Of a DNA stretch of 64,000 nucleotides, positions 47,185-54,819 are shown piece after piece (the stretch's first letter is position 1; each line of letters begins with the position of its first letter). The notes below the pieces were generated by a model. It saw nothing but the letters and a program-made list of their open reading frames with translations. It was not told the origin of the DNA and ran no database searches. Source of the DNA: Labilibacter sediminis (GTDB lineage: Bacteria; Bacteroidota; Bacteroidia; Bacteroidales; Marinilabiliaceae). The stretch is taken from the NCBI RefSeq assembly GCF_005877885.1, contig NZ_VCHY01000017.1, positions 62,001-126,000 on the forward strand. Direction: 5' to 3'. The translations under genes and the position numbers were made by a program.

Positions 47185-48399
47185 TTATTTTTCTATTTTA
47201 ATTTTATAACTCTCTGGAATCGAACTCTTATTTGTAATACTATCAAAGTCTTTTTGAGATATACCCTTCTCTTGTTGATATTCACTATTTAAAGGATAAA
47301 AGCTAGATAACTCTATTATGCTTTCATTTCTGTATTTCCAAGCAGGAAATTCGAATCCATATAACATATTTCCAGAGTATATTATATTTGGACTGAAAGC
47401 AGAATTAATATTCTCAATAAAGATAGGAACCAGAATTTTTAACTTTTCTAATAAGTTTTCTGCAATTTTCTCAAGGTTTAACTGTTCTCCTGTATTCAGA
47501 TAATCAATATAATCAGTTTGGCTATATGAAAAGTCAGGTGGAAAAAACTCGCCATCTTGAGAAATGATGCTAATAGTTCCATCTGAATCAATATGTGCAG
47601 TCAACTTTTGTAGCTTACATAAACCATCTTTGATTTTTGGTGTATTTTCAATAACAGGTGAATAAATTTCTTTAAATTTAAATGTTACAGTGTGTCTAAG
47701 TAGCACATGCATAACAAAGAAGTTATCAATTGAAACACTTAAAATATTATCCTTAAATTCTTTATTGAAGATTTTAGCAACCTCGAAAGCTGGAATAATT
47801 TTATCATAAACATCAATTATAAAACGGCTTCTCTGAGATTCTCCCGTTAAATAAGGAGTAGAAAAATCATTCACTTCATAATCAACATTTCCCATTTTAT
47901 CAAATAACATTTTAAAGAATTCATTTAATCCTTTTGATTTAAATCCTTTAGAAGTTTGATAAAACGCCAACCCTTCGGATATCCTTTTCAAAATGACATC
48001 TCTACATTTTACTAAATCTTGTGTAAATGCAATATTTCCATCAAATAGTTTTTTAATTTGGTCGTAAGCTTCTTTAAACTTTGATTTTCTCTTTTTTTCG
48101 GAACTTGATGATATTAGCACGTCATAAATTGTTAGTCTACTATCTGTTAATTCATATAATTCAGACCAATCTATGCAATACATGAAAAAATGGAATTGAT
48201 TATTCTCGTATCCAAATTCATAAGTGCGATTATCAGATTTCAACCAAATAAAATCTTCATGCTTGTAATCAATAGTCAACGATTCGAGTTTATATATTAA
48301 CTCTTTATATTTTTTTGCGTCAATTGAATCAGATTTGTTGACCCAAATCTTAGGTTCAAAATTCTCTTCTTCATCAAATAATTCATTAATATCTTTCAT
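47185..48399 (-). CDS. Cassette 12 hypothetical protein, 404 residues
   Basis: I do not recognise the family. The N-terminus is acidic (MKDINELFDEEENFEPKIW). An alpha/beta region follows with DYKHEDFIWLKSDNRTYEFG and FHFFMYCIDWSELYEL. A later beta-rich segment reads KEYSPVIENTPKIKDGL-like strands and AHIDSDGTISIISQDGEFFP. No membrane or export signal is seen. It fills a single-gene cassette whose right boundary, CCACACAAGGTAAC (48434-48447), has an extra GGT compared with the expected CCACACAAC. Confidence 0.6.
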   Translation of the reverse strand: MKDINELFDEEENFEPKIWVNKSDSIDAKKYKELIYKLESLTIDYKHEDFIWLKSDNRTYEFGYENNQFHFFMYCIDWSELYELTDSRLTIYDVLISSSSEKKRKSKFKEAYDQIKKLFDGNIAFTQDLVKCRDVILKRISEGLAFYQTSKGFKSKGLNEFFKMLFDKMGNVDYEVNDFSTPYLTGESQRSRFIIDVYDKIIPAFEVAKIFNKEFKDNILSVSIDNFFVMHVLLRHTVTFKFKEIYSPVIENTPKIKDGLCKLQKLTAHIDSDGTISIISQDGEFFPPDFSYSQTDYIDYLNTGEQLNLEKIAENLLEKLKILVPIFIENINSAFSPNIIYSGNMLYGFEFPAWKYRNESIIELSSFYPLNSEYQQEKGISQKDFDSITNKSSIPESYKIKIEK

Positions 48400-48433
48400 T
48401 GTTGTTTATTCTGTTCCTGGGTTTTCTGTAATG

Positions 48434-48514
48434 CCACACAAGGTAACGGCTATGAAGCGTGGGCTTGTGTTGCGCCTGCGGCAAGCCTATGCTTTATTAG
48501 CCATGGTTGGGCGT
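48434..48514 (-). repeat. attC site of cassette 13 (family B, full)
   Basis: From the CCACACAA-GGT-AAC box to GTTGGGCGT. The inner 60 bp are nearly the same as in the site at 34511, including GTGTTGCGCCTGCGGCAAGC. Confidence 0.88.
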
Positions 48515-48523
48515 TAATTATTT

Positions 48524-48988
48524 TTATTTTTCACTTTTGTCATTTAGATTAAAGTTTGGGCTTACTTGTGGTGACTGCCAAATAAACTTGTAACCTGTTT
48601 CCAATACATCCATTCTCCATGGTTTTATTGTGTAAAATATATTGTCTTGATTAGTTGCAACTATTATTGTTCCTGCTGTAATTAATCCCGTAATTGTCAA
48701 CAACATAACAGTCATAATCTTATGAATTATTATTTTGGTCAAGAAGCGGTCAATACAGAATACCACAACGAACCAAAACATAAAGAATACAAAAATGTCT
48801 ATTAGGAAATCTGTTATGAAAATTTGTAGCGATAATGATGTATGCCAACCTGGACACACAAAAGGCAAAGGAAAGCCTTTCATCAAGGTTTCTGGTGCAT
48901 CAACAGGCAATACATACCACCATTTTGTAAGGGTTACTATCGAAATTATAGTCATTGGTAGAACCAATTTCCATATCAAGTTTTTCAC
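48524..48988 (-). CDS. Cassette 13 membrane protein, 154 residues (second gene)
   Basis: Three hydrophobic segments are seen: IWKLVLPMTIISIVTL, LIDIFVFFMFWFVVVFCI and MTVMLLTITGLITAGTIIVA. A periplasmic-looking loop with ASAP-type WWYVLPVDAPETLMKGFPLP lies between the first two. No known family is apparent. It starts 5 bp after the stop of the first gene in this cassette, so the pair should be co-translated. Role unknown. Confidence 0.62.
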   Translation of the reverse strand: MKNLIWKLVLPMTIISIVTLTKWWYVLPVDAPETLMKGFPLPFVCPGWHTSLSLQIFITDFLIDIFVFFMFWFVVVFCIDRFLTKIIIHKIMTVMLLTITGLITAGTIIVATNQDNIFYTIKPWRMDVLETGYKFIWQSPQVSPNFNLNDKSEK

Positions 48989-48993
48989 TGTTT

Positions 48994-49380
48994 TTATTGG
49001 CTGTTTATGCGTTTATATTTTTTACTTATTTTCTTGTCATTCAATACAACCAAAATGATTCCAGTAAATGCTTTGTTTATATATAGTTCTTCTGGCTCTT
49101 CAGCTATGATTTTAATTTCTTCTACCTTGTCAATAGAAAGTAGGTTTGCAATTTTCTTTAATTTGTCCCTCTTTACTTCCATATTCATTGGAATTCCATC
49201 AATAATCAAAAGTGGAGCTGCAATTAAATTTTTCTCTAAATTTACTTCCACTTCATTAGGAGTAAAAAATCTAGATGAAATAAATTCCCATTGTATGTTT
49301 TTTTCTGCTTCCTTAACTTTTTTAAGCCATAATTTATTTTCTTCATGGGCCATGTATAAGTCAGTTGCCTGAAACTTCAC
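48994..49380 (-). CDS. Cassette 13 TonB-plug-like small protein, 128 residues (first gene)
   Basis: The core reads APLLIIDGIPMNMEVKRDKL, then KKIANLLSIDKVEEIKII, then INKAFTGIILVVLNDKKI. This follows the pattern of a TonB-receptor plug subdomain (PLIVVDGVP ... L..I...DIE.IEVLK ... GVILITTK), here as a short stand-alone protein without a barrel or signal peptide. The resemblance is by eye and could be convergent. It is the first of two tightly spaced genes in the cassette, the second being a membrane protein. Confidence 0.55.
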   Translation of the reverse strand: MKFQATDLYMAHEENKLWLKKVKEAEKNIQWEFISSRFFTPNEVEVNLEKNLIAAPLLIIDGIPMNMEVKRDKLKKIANLLSIDKVEEIKIIAEEPEELYINKAFTGIILVVLNDKKISKKYKRINSQ

Positions 49381-49478
49381 TTATCCTTTAATAATCAGAC
49401 TGGCAAATAAAAACACAGTCAACTGAATAACAATTATTTTACCCATCATATTCATCTATTTTGTATCACAGCTTAATG

Positions 49479-49676
49479 ACGCCCAACGTACGGCCGCATG
49501 AAGCGTATGGAAACTTAACCATACTAACTTCCCAAATGAAGCAGAGCCAAAGCATTGTATTTGTTTTTAACTTTTCTTTTTAAAGCCAAATTAACGATTT
49601 GGCACTGATAATCAAAGCCATAACCTTTCCAAAACACGCCAAACGCCTAAGGGCGCTATGCGGTTTGTTGTCAACC
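49479..49676 (-). repeat. attC site of cassette 14 (family A, long)
   Basis: ACGCCCAAC-G to GTTGTCAACC. Full-length family A site; the other end of the cassette is GGTTGCCAAC (50790-50799), one mismatch from the complement. Confidence 0.87.
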
Positions 49677-49680
49677 GTTA

Positions 49681-50763
49681 TTATCTTTCTTTAATAATGT
49701 TATATAATCTTTGAAGTGAATATCTTGTTTCTTCCATTTCTATGTTATTTTTCTCTAGTCTAATATCATTCTTTATTTTCAACTCTGGATATTGTTCATT
49801 ATAAAATTCCTGAAGAGTGAAAGTTCTTCGATATCTTTCTAGTCCAATCGTTGCCGTCCGATGAATTGTTGGAATATTATTATTAATACAATCTAAATGA
49901 CCAATTGCAAAGTCATAAGGAGCATGAAAGGCTTCCGAGTTCTTAGGGTCAATATCTTGTATAAATCCAACACTTGCTGTATTTGTTGGTACATATTCGC
50001 TGCAGATATCACACACTATGTGACTCTTAGGACAAAATTTCATTTTTAATGGATGTAATATTATCCTAAAAGAGTTTGAAAACAATATACTCAGCTTATT
50101 AGCAAATTTTTGTTCACTACCCTTACGAATCAGCGATGACATTAAAAGCAACGCAATAGTGCCAGTAAAGACAATAAAAACAACAAATATCCAAATATTG
50201 AGTTTTACCACTAAACCAGTACCTATGAATTGAAATATAAATCCAAGTACCAACAAAAATGCCCCAACACTTGCATAAAACCTCATTACGTTATCTTTCG
50301 TTTTATCTGCACTTCCAAATTCATGATAATTCAAAGGAAGCTGTATGTCAAGTATTGGTTTAATCTCTCGTGATAAATCAGAACCTGATAGAAGAACAGC
50401 GCCAACAATTTCAATAAATAGACCGAACATTAGTAGTAATGCACCATAAAGTGATAGCTTATCGGTTATCTGAAGGTTAGTCTCTAATTGAGAAAAGCTT
50501 TTTCTTTGTTTCTTAAGGACTTGCTCTAATTCTTCATTATTCATTTCACTTCTTTTAAGCCTATTTTCTAAAGAATCAATAGTTTGTGAAGAACTAGTAA
50601 TTATAGAATCTAGTATTATTAATTGTTCAGTGTTTATATCAATGAGGTTTTGTAAATTTTTCAAACTTTTATCAAGTTTCAAATCAGTTTCTTTTACATT
50701 GCTCGAATAACAATTTCCTGAAAGAAATAGAATTAATAAAATAATAAATAACCTAAGATTCAT
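49681..50763 (-). CDS. Cassette 14 membrane protein with coiled coil
   Basis: The 360-residue product has an N-terminal signal (LFIILLILFLSGNCYS). A coiled coil of about 80 residues follows (TIDSLENRLKRSEMNNEELE, LKKQRKSFSQLETNLQ). Two to three membrane helices come next (LYGALLLMFGLFIEIVGAVLL, VGAFLLVLGFIFQFIGTGLV, IWIFVVFIVFTGTIALLLM). The cytoplasmic tail carries CPKSHIVCDICSEY, a possible metal site, and HLDCINNN. The architecture suggests a sensor or envelope protein, but I recognise no family. Confidence 0.65.
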   Translation of the reverse strand: MNLRLFIILLILFLSGNCYSSNVKETDLKLDKSLKNLQNLIDINTEQLIILDSIITSSSQTIDSLENRLKRSEMNNEELEQVLKKQRKSFSQLETNLQITDKLSLYGALLLMFGLFIEIVGAVLLSGSDLSREIKPILDIQLPLNYHEFGSADKTKDNVMRFYASVGAFLLVLGFIFQFIGTGLVVKLNIWIFVVFIVFTGTIALLLMSSLIRKGSEQKFANKLSILFSNSFRIILHPLKMKFCPKSHIVCDICSEYVPTNTASVGFIQDIDPKNSEAFHAPYDFAIGHLDCINNNIPTIHRTATIGLERYRRTFTLQEFYNEQYPELKIKNDIRLEKNNIEMEETRYSLQRLYNIIKER

Positions 50764-50789
50764 ACTTTTTGTGTGCTTTTTTCTTTTAT

Positions 50790-50929
50790 GGTTGCCAACG
50801 TTTACCTGTATATTTATGTGGCAGAATTCTGCAGCCTACATCTTTGTACACAAAAACAAAGACTACATACGGGATGCGAACCTACCTAAGTACCACCAAC
50901 CTGCCTTAAATATTACAGGCTGTTGGCGG
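50790..50929 (-). repeat. attC site of cassette 15 (family F)
   Basis: GGTTGCCAAC-G to GTTGGCGG, about 140 bp. It has arms GGCAGAATTCTGCAGCC-like and a sequence unlike families A to E. Confidence 0.8.
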
Positions 50930-50932
50930 CTG

Positions 50933-52225
50933 TTATTTCTTTTCTGGATATATAAACTTCATCGGAAATATTACAAGTTTATCAGCAGCTTTAATTATTT
51001 CTTCCTTTGTTAACTTATCATACTCTTCCTCATTTAGTATATCTTTAGCATTGTAAATATTTCTGTTATTAAGTCGTTGTAATTTAAAGTTTTTTTTGTC
51101 TGAATTGCTGTGATAAAAATAAGCTAGATAGTCTTTTGATATAGGAAAATATACTTCTGTGTTTTTACAAAACAAACCTAATTTATCTTTTTCTTGATTT
51201 GAAATGAAATTCACAGGGTTGTCTGATGTGAAAAAAGGTTTTTCCTCTTGTGCCTTAATGATTATTACATTAAACCGTTGTAAGTGGTAACAGAAATAGT
51301 TTAGAAAGAGTATTAGGGTAATATTTAACGTGCTAGTTGAAAATTCTTCTTCTATTAATTGCTTAAAAAAATGCCTTTCCTTTAGTTGTTGATGTTCCTC
51401 AAATGTCTTTGACAATACAGCAACTGTTACTTCTAAGAAACCTTCTTTGCATTGTGATTTTAATGTATCTTCAACAAAATCTCTCCAAAAATCAGACCTT
51501 ACAATTAAATTTGGAACTAGCTGAATTAAGACTTCCCAATATTCATCAGATATTTTCGTACTTGTTGATATATTGTCAAGCATTGCTGGATACAAATTCT
51601 CCATCTCTGCATTCATTGTTTCAAACATTCTAGGGAATCTATCATCTTCACTTTCTATGTCAAAAACATTAGTTTTAGCAGAGAAACTCTCAATGCTTTT
51701 GTGTCGTGTGTATTTCTCACCAAGCACCATGATAGTGATTTTCCAATGGTCTTTTTCTTGATAACCAAATTGCTTTAAATAAACTTGAGGTATTTTATGC
51801 TGTGATTGATTTGGAGGAAATTTCAATACTTTAAACTCATTAAATTCGTTGTCTATATCTTCAAATTTCGTGACTCTTTTTTTATTGAAATTATCTAAAA
51901 TAAGCTTGAGTACAAAATATAACTTACCCTTATCAACTGACGTAACACAAATTATTGTATAGGTAGATTTACTTTTTGTTTTGATTTCTATGAGTAATTT
52001 CCCTGCAATTTTAATTTTTGTGATATCTTGATATTGAATTTTCTTTAAAGTTGGTCTATTTAGAAAGTAAATGCTTTTATCGGTGACTAAGATGACTTCG
52101 TACAGTATTTGAAATACGAATAATATATCTTCATCTTTTATTATCGAATCATAATTTTCTTTAATCCATTTTGATTCATGATATGATATATCACTCTTTT
52201 TTCTTTGATAATAATTATAGTTCAT
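50933..52225 (-). CDS. Cassette 15 DUF4238 protein, attI-proximal
   Basis: The 430-residue protein has an N-terminal PH-like region (residues about 1-110, with FVFQILYEVILVTDKSIYFL and YQDITKIKIAGKLLIEIK). The DUF4238 domain follows, opening with SQHKIPQVYLKQFGYQ and continuing through PFFTSDNPVNFIS to the PISKDYLAYFY strand. DUF4238 proteins often sit in defence or mobile regions; their function is unknown. Being first in the array it would be the best expressed from an integron promoter, if one remains. The start is about 25 bp inside the attI-side boundary. Confidence 0.78.
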   Translation of the reverse strand: MNYNYYQRKKSDISYHESKWIKENYDSIIKDEDILFVFQILYEVILVTDKSIYFLNRPTLKKIQYQDITKIKIAGKLLIEIKTKSKSTYTIICVTSVDKGKLYFVLKLILDNFNKKRVTKFEDIDNEFNEFKVLKFPPNQSQHKIPQVYLKQFGYQEKDHWKITIMVLGEKYTRHKSIESFSAKTNVFDIESEDDRFPRMFETMNAEMENLYPAMLDNISTSTKISDEYWEVLIQLVPNLIVRSDFWRDFVEDTLKSQCKEGFLEVTVAVLSKTFEEHQQLKERHFFKQLIEEEFSTSTLNITLILFLNYFCYHLQRFNVIIIKAQEEKPFFTSDNPVNFISNQEKDKLGLFCKNTEVYFPISKDYLAYFYHSNSDKKNFKLQRLNNRNIYNAKDILNEEEYDKLTKEEIIKAADKLVIFPMKFIYPEKK

Positions 52226-52246
52226 TATGTGGACTGAATTTAATTA

Positions 52247-52275
52247 CCGCCACCGTTACGCCACCGTTATTGTTT
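52247..52275 (-). other. Candidate attI site with 11-bp tandem direct repeat
   Basis: CCGCCACC at 52247-52254 is the right-hand box of cassette 15 (complement of its GTTGGCGG with one change). It overlaps a perfect direct repeat, CGCCACCGTTA at 52248-52258 and 52259-52269. Integron attI sites typically pair a core box with direct repeats bound by the integrase. This one lies between the first cassette and the integrase relic. Confidence 0.6.
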
Positions 52276-52633
52276 TGTCGTTATTATATAACAGCGCTGA
52301 TCTTGTTGTATGTAAATGATTTAACGATCATATATAAATAAGTTGTATATTTTATTATCACAAAAAGTAATCTTAATTGAAGCGATTTAGCTTATAATTT
52401 TGTTATTTACACCTACACATAAAGGTGCGCTTCGCCTCCTGAGTCACAATTATATTGTGTAAGTCCCTGATAAAATCACTATCCTATGAATCATCCCCCT
52501 CTTCATTCTTTTCTGATAAAAATCTACAAAATACCTCCACGCCTTCATCTCTCACAACTAATATTAGATATCAAAATTTTAAAACTCTCTAAAGAACGAA
52601 ATTCTTATTCATCATAAAATAAGCTATATTTTT
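52276..52633. other. Leader region between attI and integrase relic, no gene
   Basis: About 360 bp of AT-rich DNA with a small hairpin (CACCT ... AGGTG near 52412-52429). A cassette promoter would be expected here on the minus strand, but I cannot point to a convincing box. Confidence 0.45.
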
Positions 52634-52857
52634 CTATACATACAAGTCATTAAATGGACTTTTTAATTTACTTATGTCTTTTTTTGATATATAAGTGTAG
52701 TTTTCGTGCTCGAATGCACAAGTTGCATCTGAATATTACGAATATCCATACCCTAATCATATAAATGTGTAACAAAAGAATGACGCAACATGTGTGGGGT
52801 AACACTCTTATCAATACCTGCTGTTAAAACTACTTTTTTTACAACTTTTTGTGCACA
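52634..52857 (-). pseudogene. Integron-type tyrosine integrase, C-terminal relic
   Basis: Reading the minus strand from 52857: QKVVKKVVLTAGIDKSVTPH, MLRHSFVTHLYD, a stop codon, GMDIRNIQMQLVHSSTKTTL and IYQKK. After a frame change, ISKLKSPFNDLYV and stop follow. The box-II elements R-H (LRHSF), H (VHSS) and the nucleophile Tyr (IYQ) are still visible. The STKTTxIY and KSPxDDL phrases are those of IntI and related Bacteroidota integrases. An in-frame TAG, a frameshift, Gly-to-Val in GHSS and loss of the N-terminal two thirds make it inactive. It is on the cassette strand, pointing at attI. Confidence 0.85.
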
Positions 52858-52866
52858 AGTTGCATT

Positions 52867-53043
52867 ATGGGGCAACGGAAAAAATGGACACCTGAGAAAT
52901 TGGCTAAGGAAGCATTGAAATATTCTACTAAAAATGGATTTAGGATTGGTAGCAGTAGTGCCTATATGGTTGCCAAAAGGTTAGACATTTATGATGAAAT
53001 AACTTCACATATGCTGATTCGTGCAGATATAAAAAAAGAGTAG
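52867..53043 (+). CDS. Small protein with endonuclease-associated WTxEE-type repeat
   Basis: The ATG at 52867 gives 58 residues: MGQRKKWTPEKLAKEALKY, then GFRIGSSSAYMVAKRLDIYD and EITSHM. The layout W-T-x-E-x-x-x-x-E-A-x-K-Y ... S-x-A-Y ... H-M resembles a short unit often found next to phage-type endonuclease domains in many bacteria. Here it stands alone without a nuclease domain. A longer start (TTG at 52849) would run into the 14-bp repeat shared with the integrase relic and is rejected. May be a fragment. Confidence 0.5.
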   Translation: MGQRKKWTPEKLAKEALKYSTKNGFRIGSSSAYMVAKRLDIYDEITSHMLIRADIKKE

Positions 53044-53084
53044 AATACTATTTACTACATCGACAATTTAATATTTTAGCGATA

Positions 53085-53462
53085 ATGCGAAACCAAAATA
53101 CATCAAAAGTCAACAAAGGTCGAAGAAGTTCTAATTCACCCTTACTAAATGATGAACTTTTAAAAGAACTTCAAGTTCTAAAAGAAAGATTCGCCAAAGA
53201 CCCTAGGTACAATCAGGAATCAATTCTAATACAATTATTTGATTTTATCAGGTTGGTTTACACTGCTAAAACTTGTCATGATGACTTTGTGGTTACACCG
53301 TTTGAAAATATTTCTGATTTAGCTATCGAACTAGCTGAAAACGGACACAGAATGTTTTATTCTATTGGTAGTTCATTAAGTAGCAATCAAGAATACAAAG
53401 AAAAGTTCGATGGTTTGTATAAGTTGATTTATGATGATTTACCTAAAAAGTTAAGGGTGTAA
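53085..53462 (+). CDS. Hypothetical protein, 125 residues
   Basis: Not recognised. A basic, Ser/Asn-rich N-terminus (MRNQNTSKVNKGRRSSNSPL) is followed by an all-helical body with ELLKELQVLKERFAKDPRY and DLAIELAENGHRMFYSIGSS. No signal peptide or membrane helix is present. It follows the preceding small gene by 41 bp on the same strand and may be co-transcribed with it. The basic N-terminus would suit nucleic-acid binding, but that is a guess. Confidence 0.55.
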   Translation: MRNQNTSKVNKGRRSSNSPLLNDELLKELQVLKERFAKDPRYNQESILIQLFDFIRLVYTAKTCHDDFVVTPFENISDLAIELAENGHRMFYSIGSSLSSNQEYKEKFDGLYKLIYDDLPKKLRV

Positions 53463-53556
53463 TCATTATTGAAGTTTCAACCAATTAGGTTTACTTCTGC
53501 GTTCCTTCTTATCCTAATATTCCTGCGTTAGTTTATTTTGGTTGTGTCGGTCATAG

Positions 53557-54780
53557 TTAATCAATCCAAATCGTAAATTCCTTTTCGCTGTTACCATTTA
53601 TATAGCCATCTGTAATAGTCAGTTCCTGAACGTAGTCTTTACCTGTACTATCATCAACAAGGTGAATAAGAAACTTGAAACCAGTTAATGCACTTGAGCT
53701 TTTATTACCATTTTGTGACCAAAGTCTTATTTGCCGACCTTCATTTTGAATTTTATCACGGTCACTAATAAGTTTGAATTCCATATCAGGAACAAAGTGT
53801 AAAATATTTTCTTTTTTACTTTTATCGTTTGTGGCAACGTTTACAATATTCCTAACTTCTTTACCATCAATAAATGTAAGCGTACCAACTATTTTTTCAT
53901 CATTTCCACGGCCAAATGGAATATAACCTAAATAACCTTTTGTTCTTGAATTGGGAATGTCAATTTCGTACAAAACTTCAATGTAATCCATTATATTTTC
54001 AAAATTACTTGAAGTGAATAGTTTATAATAATCTTCTGCACCACAACATCCATAGTTCACGGCTTTTATTAGCGGATATTCTACATCTACCCTATCAGCT
54101 TCAATGGTAAATTTTTTAATGATGGGATTATCGGTATAGTTCATTTTTTTGAATTCTAAATCAATAACTGAATATTGACCTTCTGCACCTGCATACCTTT
54201 TTATCTTCTGATTCTGTTTTACCAGTACTGATTCACTTTCATTATTAATCATTATGGATGCAGGGTAGATACTACATTCTTCAATTAAAGTTACCCACTG
54301 ACAGTTTTCTTCCTGATAGCTTAAATATGTTGACATGCAGCTATCAGCAACTGATTTTTTGTTTGCCAGTATTTCACCATTACTAATTTCTTTACGAATG
54401 TTCGATTTATATGTATGTCCCGTTAAAGAAACTTCTATTTGTTCCAAATCACCGTAAGCGTAATACCTTTCGTTATGGTTTTCAATTTCAAATTGTGTGA
54501 AAGTAAAACCAATTGAATCACCATTTACATTTAATAATGTTGTGTTGGCTTTTACAGTAGTTTTATTAATTAAATCATCAGGGATTACATAACAACGAAC
54601 TTCTAATTTATACCAGTTATTAACTGGCTGTTCTGTTTCCAAGCTAACTGTAACATAATCGTTTAAAGAAAATAGCTTATCACCATTGGGTGCTAAACGC
54701 ATATTAGCAGGCCCATCAATGTGTTGGGCGAAAGAGGTAATTGTAAGTGTTAGTAGTAAAACGGTGCTTAATATCTTCAT
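53557..54780 (-). CDS. Exported hypothetical protein, 407 residues
   Basis: MKILSTVLLLTLTITSFAQ is a clear signal peptide with cleavage before HIDGPANMR. The rest is beta-rich with repeated Ig-like strand patterns (VTVSLETEQPVNNWYKLEVR, YGDLEQIEVSLTGHTY, RQIRLWSQNGNKSSSALTG). It also has two cysteine clusters (SCMSTYLSYQEENCQW, NYGCCGAEDYY). No T9SS tail is present. Likely periplasmic. I see no attC next to it, so it is island backbone rather than a cassette. Function unknown. Confidence 0.62.
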   Translation of the reverse strand: MKILSTVLLLTLTITSFAQHIDGPANMRLAPNGDKLFSLNDYVTVSLETEQPVNNWYKLEVRCYVIPDDLINKTTVKANTTLLNVNGDSIGFTFTQFEIENHNERYYAYGDLEQIEVSLTGHTYKSNIRKEISNGEILANKKSVADSCMSTYLSYQEENCQWVTLIEECSIYPASIMINNESESVLVKQNQKIKRYAGAEGQYSVIDLEFKKMNYTDNPIIKKFTIEADRVDVEYPLIKAVNYGCCGAEDYYKLFTSSNFENIMDYIEVLYEIDIPNSRTKGYLGYIPFGRGNDEKIVGTLTFIDGKEVRNIVNVATNDKSKKENILHFVPDMEFKLISDRDKIQNEGRQIRLWSQNGNKSSSALTGFKFLIHLVDDSTGKDYVQELTITDGYINGNSEKEFTIWID

Positions 54781-54819
54781 GTTCTAATGCTTTAATTTGC
54801 AATACGTTAATCTAATAAG

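Larger units (their letters stand above)
31518..52254 (-). mobile_element. Integron cassette array, 15 cassettes, 18 genes
   Basis: All 18 genes are on the minus strand and each unit ends in an attC site. On the plus strand each site runs from RYYYAAC-G to GTTRRRY. The test of cassette identity works almost throughout. The box to the left of each gene is the reverse complement of the box to its right, for example GTTGTAAGC/GCTTACAAC, GTTGTAGTGC/GCACTACAAC, GTTAGAGT/ACTCTAAC, GTTATGCCC/GGGCATAAC and GTTGGGCGT/ACGCCCAAC, while adjacent cassettes have different boxes. I number cassettes 1 to 15 from left (distal) to right (attI-proximal). Confidence 0.93.

Noticed and set aside
31518-52254. The repeated sequences between minus-strand genes could be a CRISPR array or IS copies
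   Set aside because: Repeats are kilobases apart with genes between them, have paired complementary boxes and no transposase, which fits attC sites and not CRISPR or IS elements.
52634-52857. The relic as a programmed, still active integrase
   Set aside because: In addition to the frameshift it has an in-frame stop and lacks the N-terminal two thirds; no other part is found nearby.
52849-52866. Earlier TTG start for the small plus-strand gene
   Set aside because: Would extend it into the 14-bp repeat and the integrase relic; the ATG at 52867 gives the whole recognisable motif.
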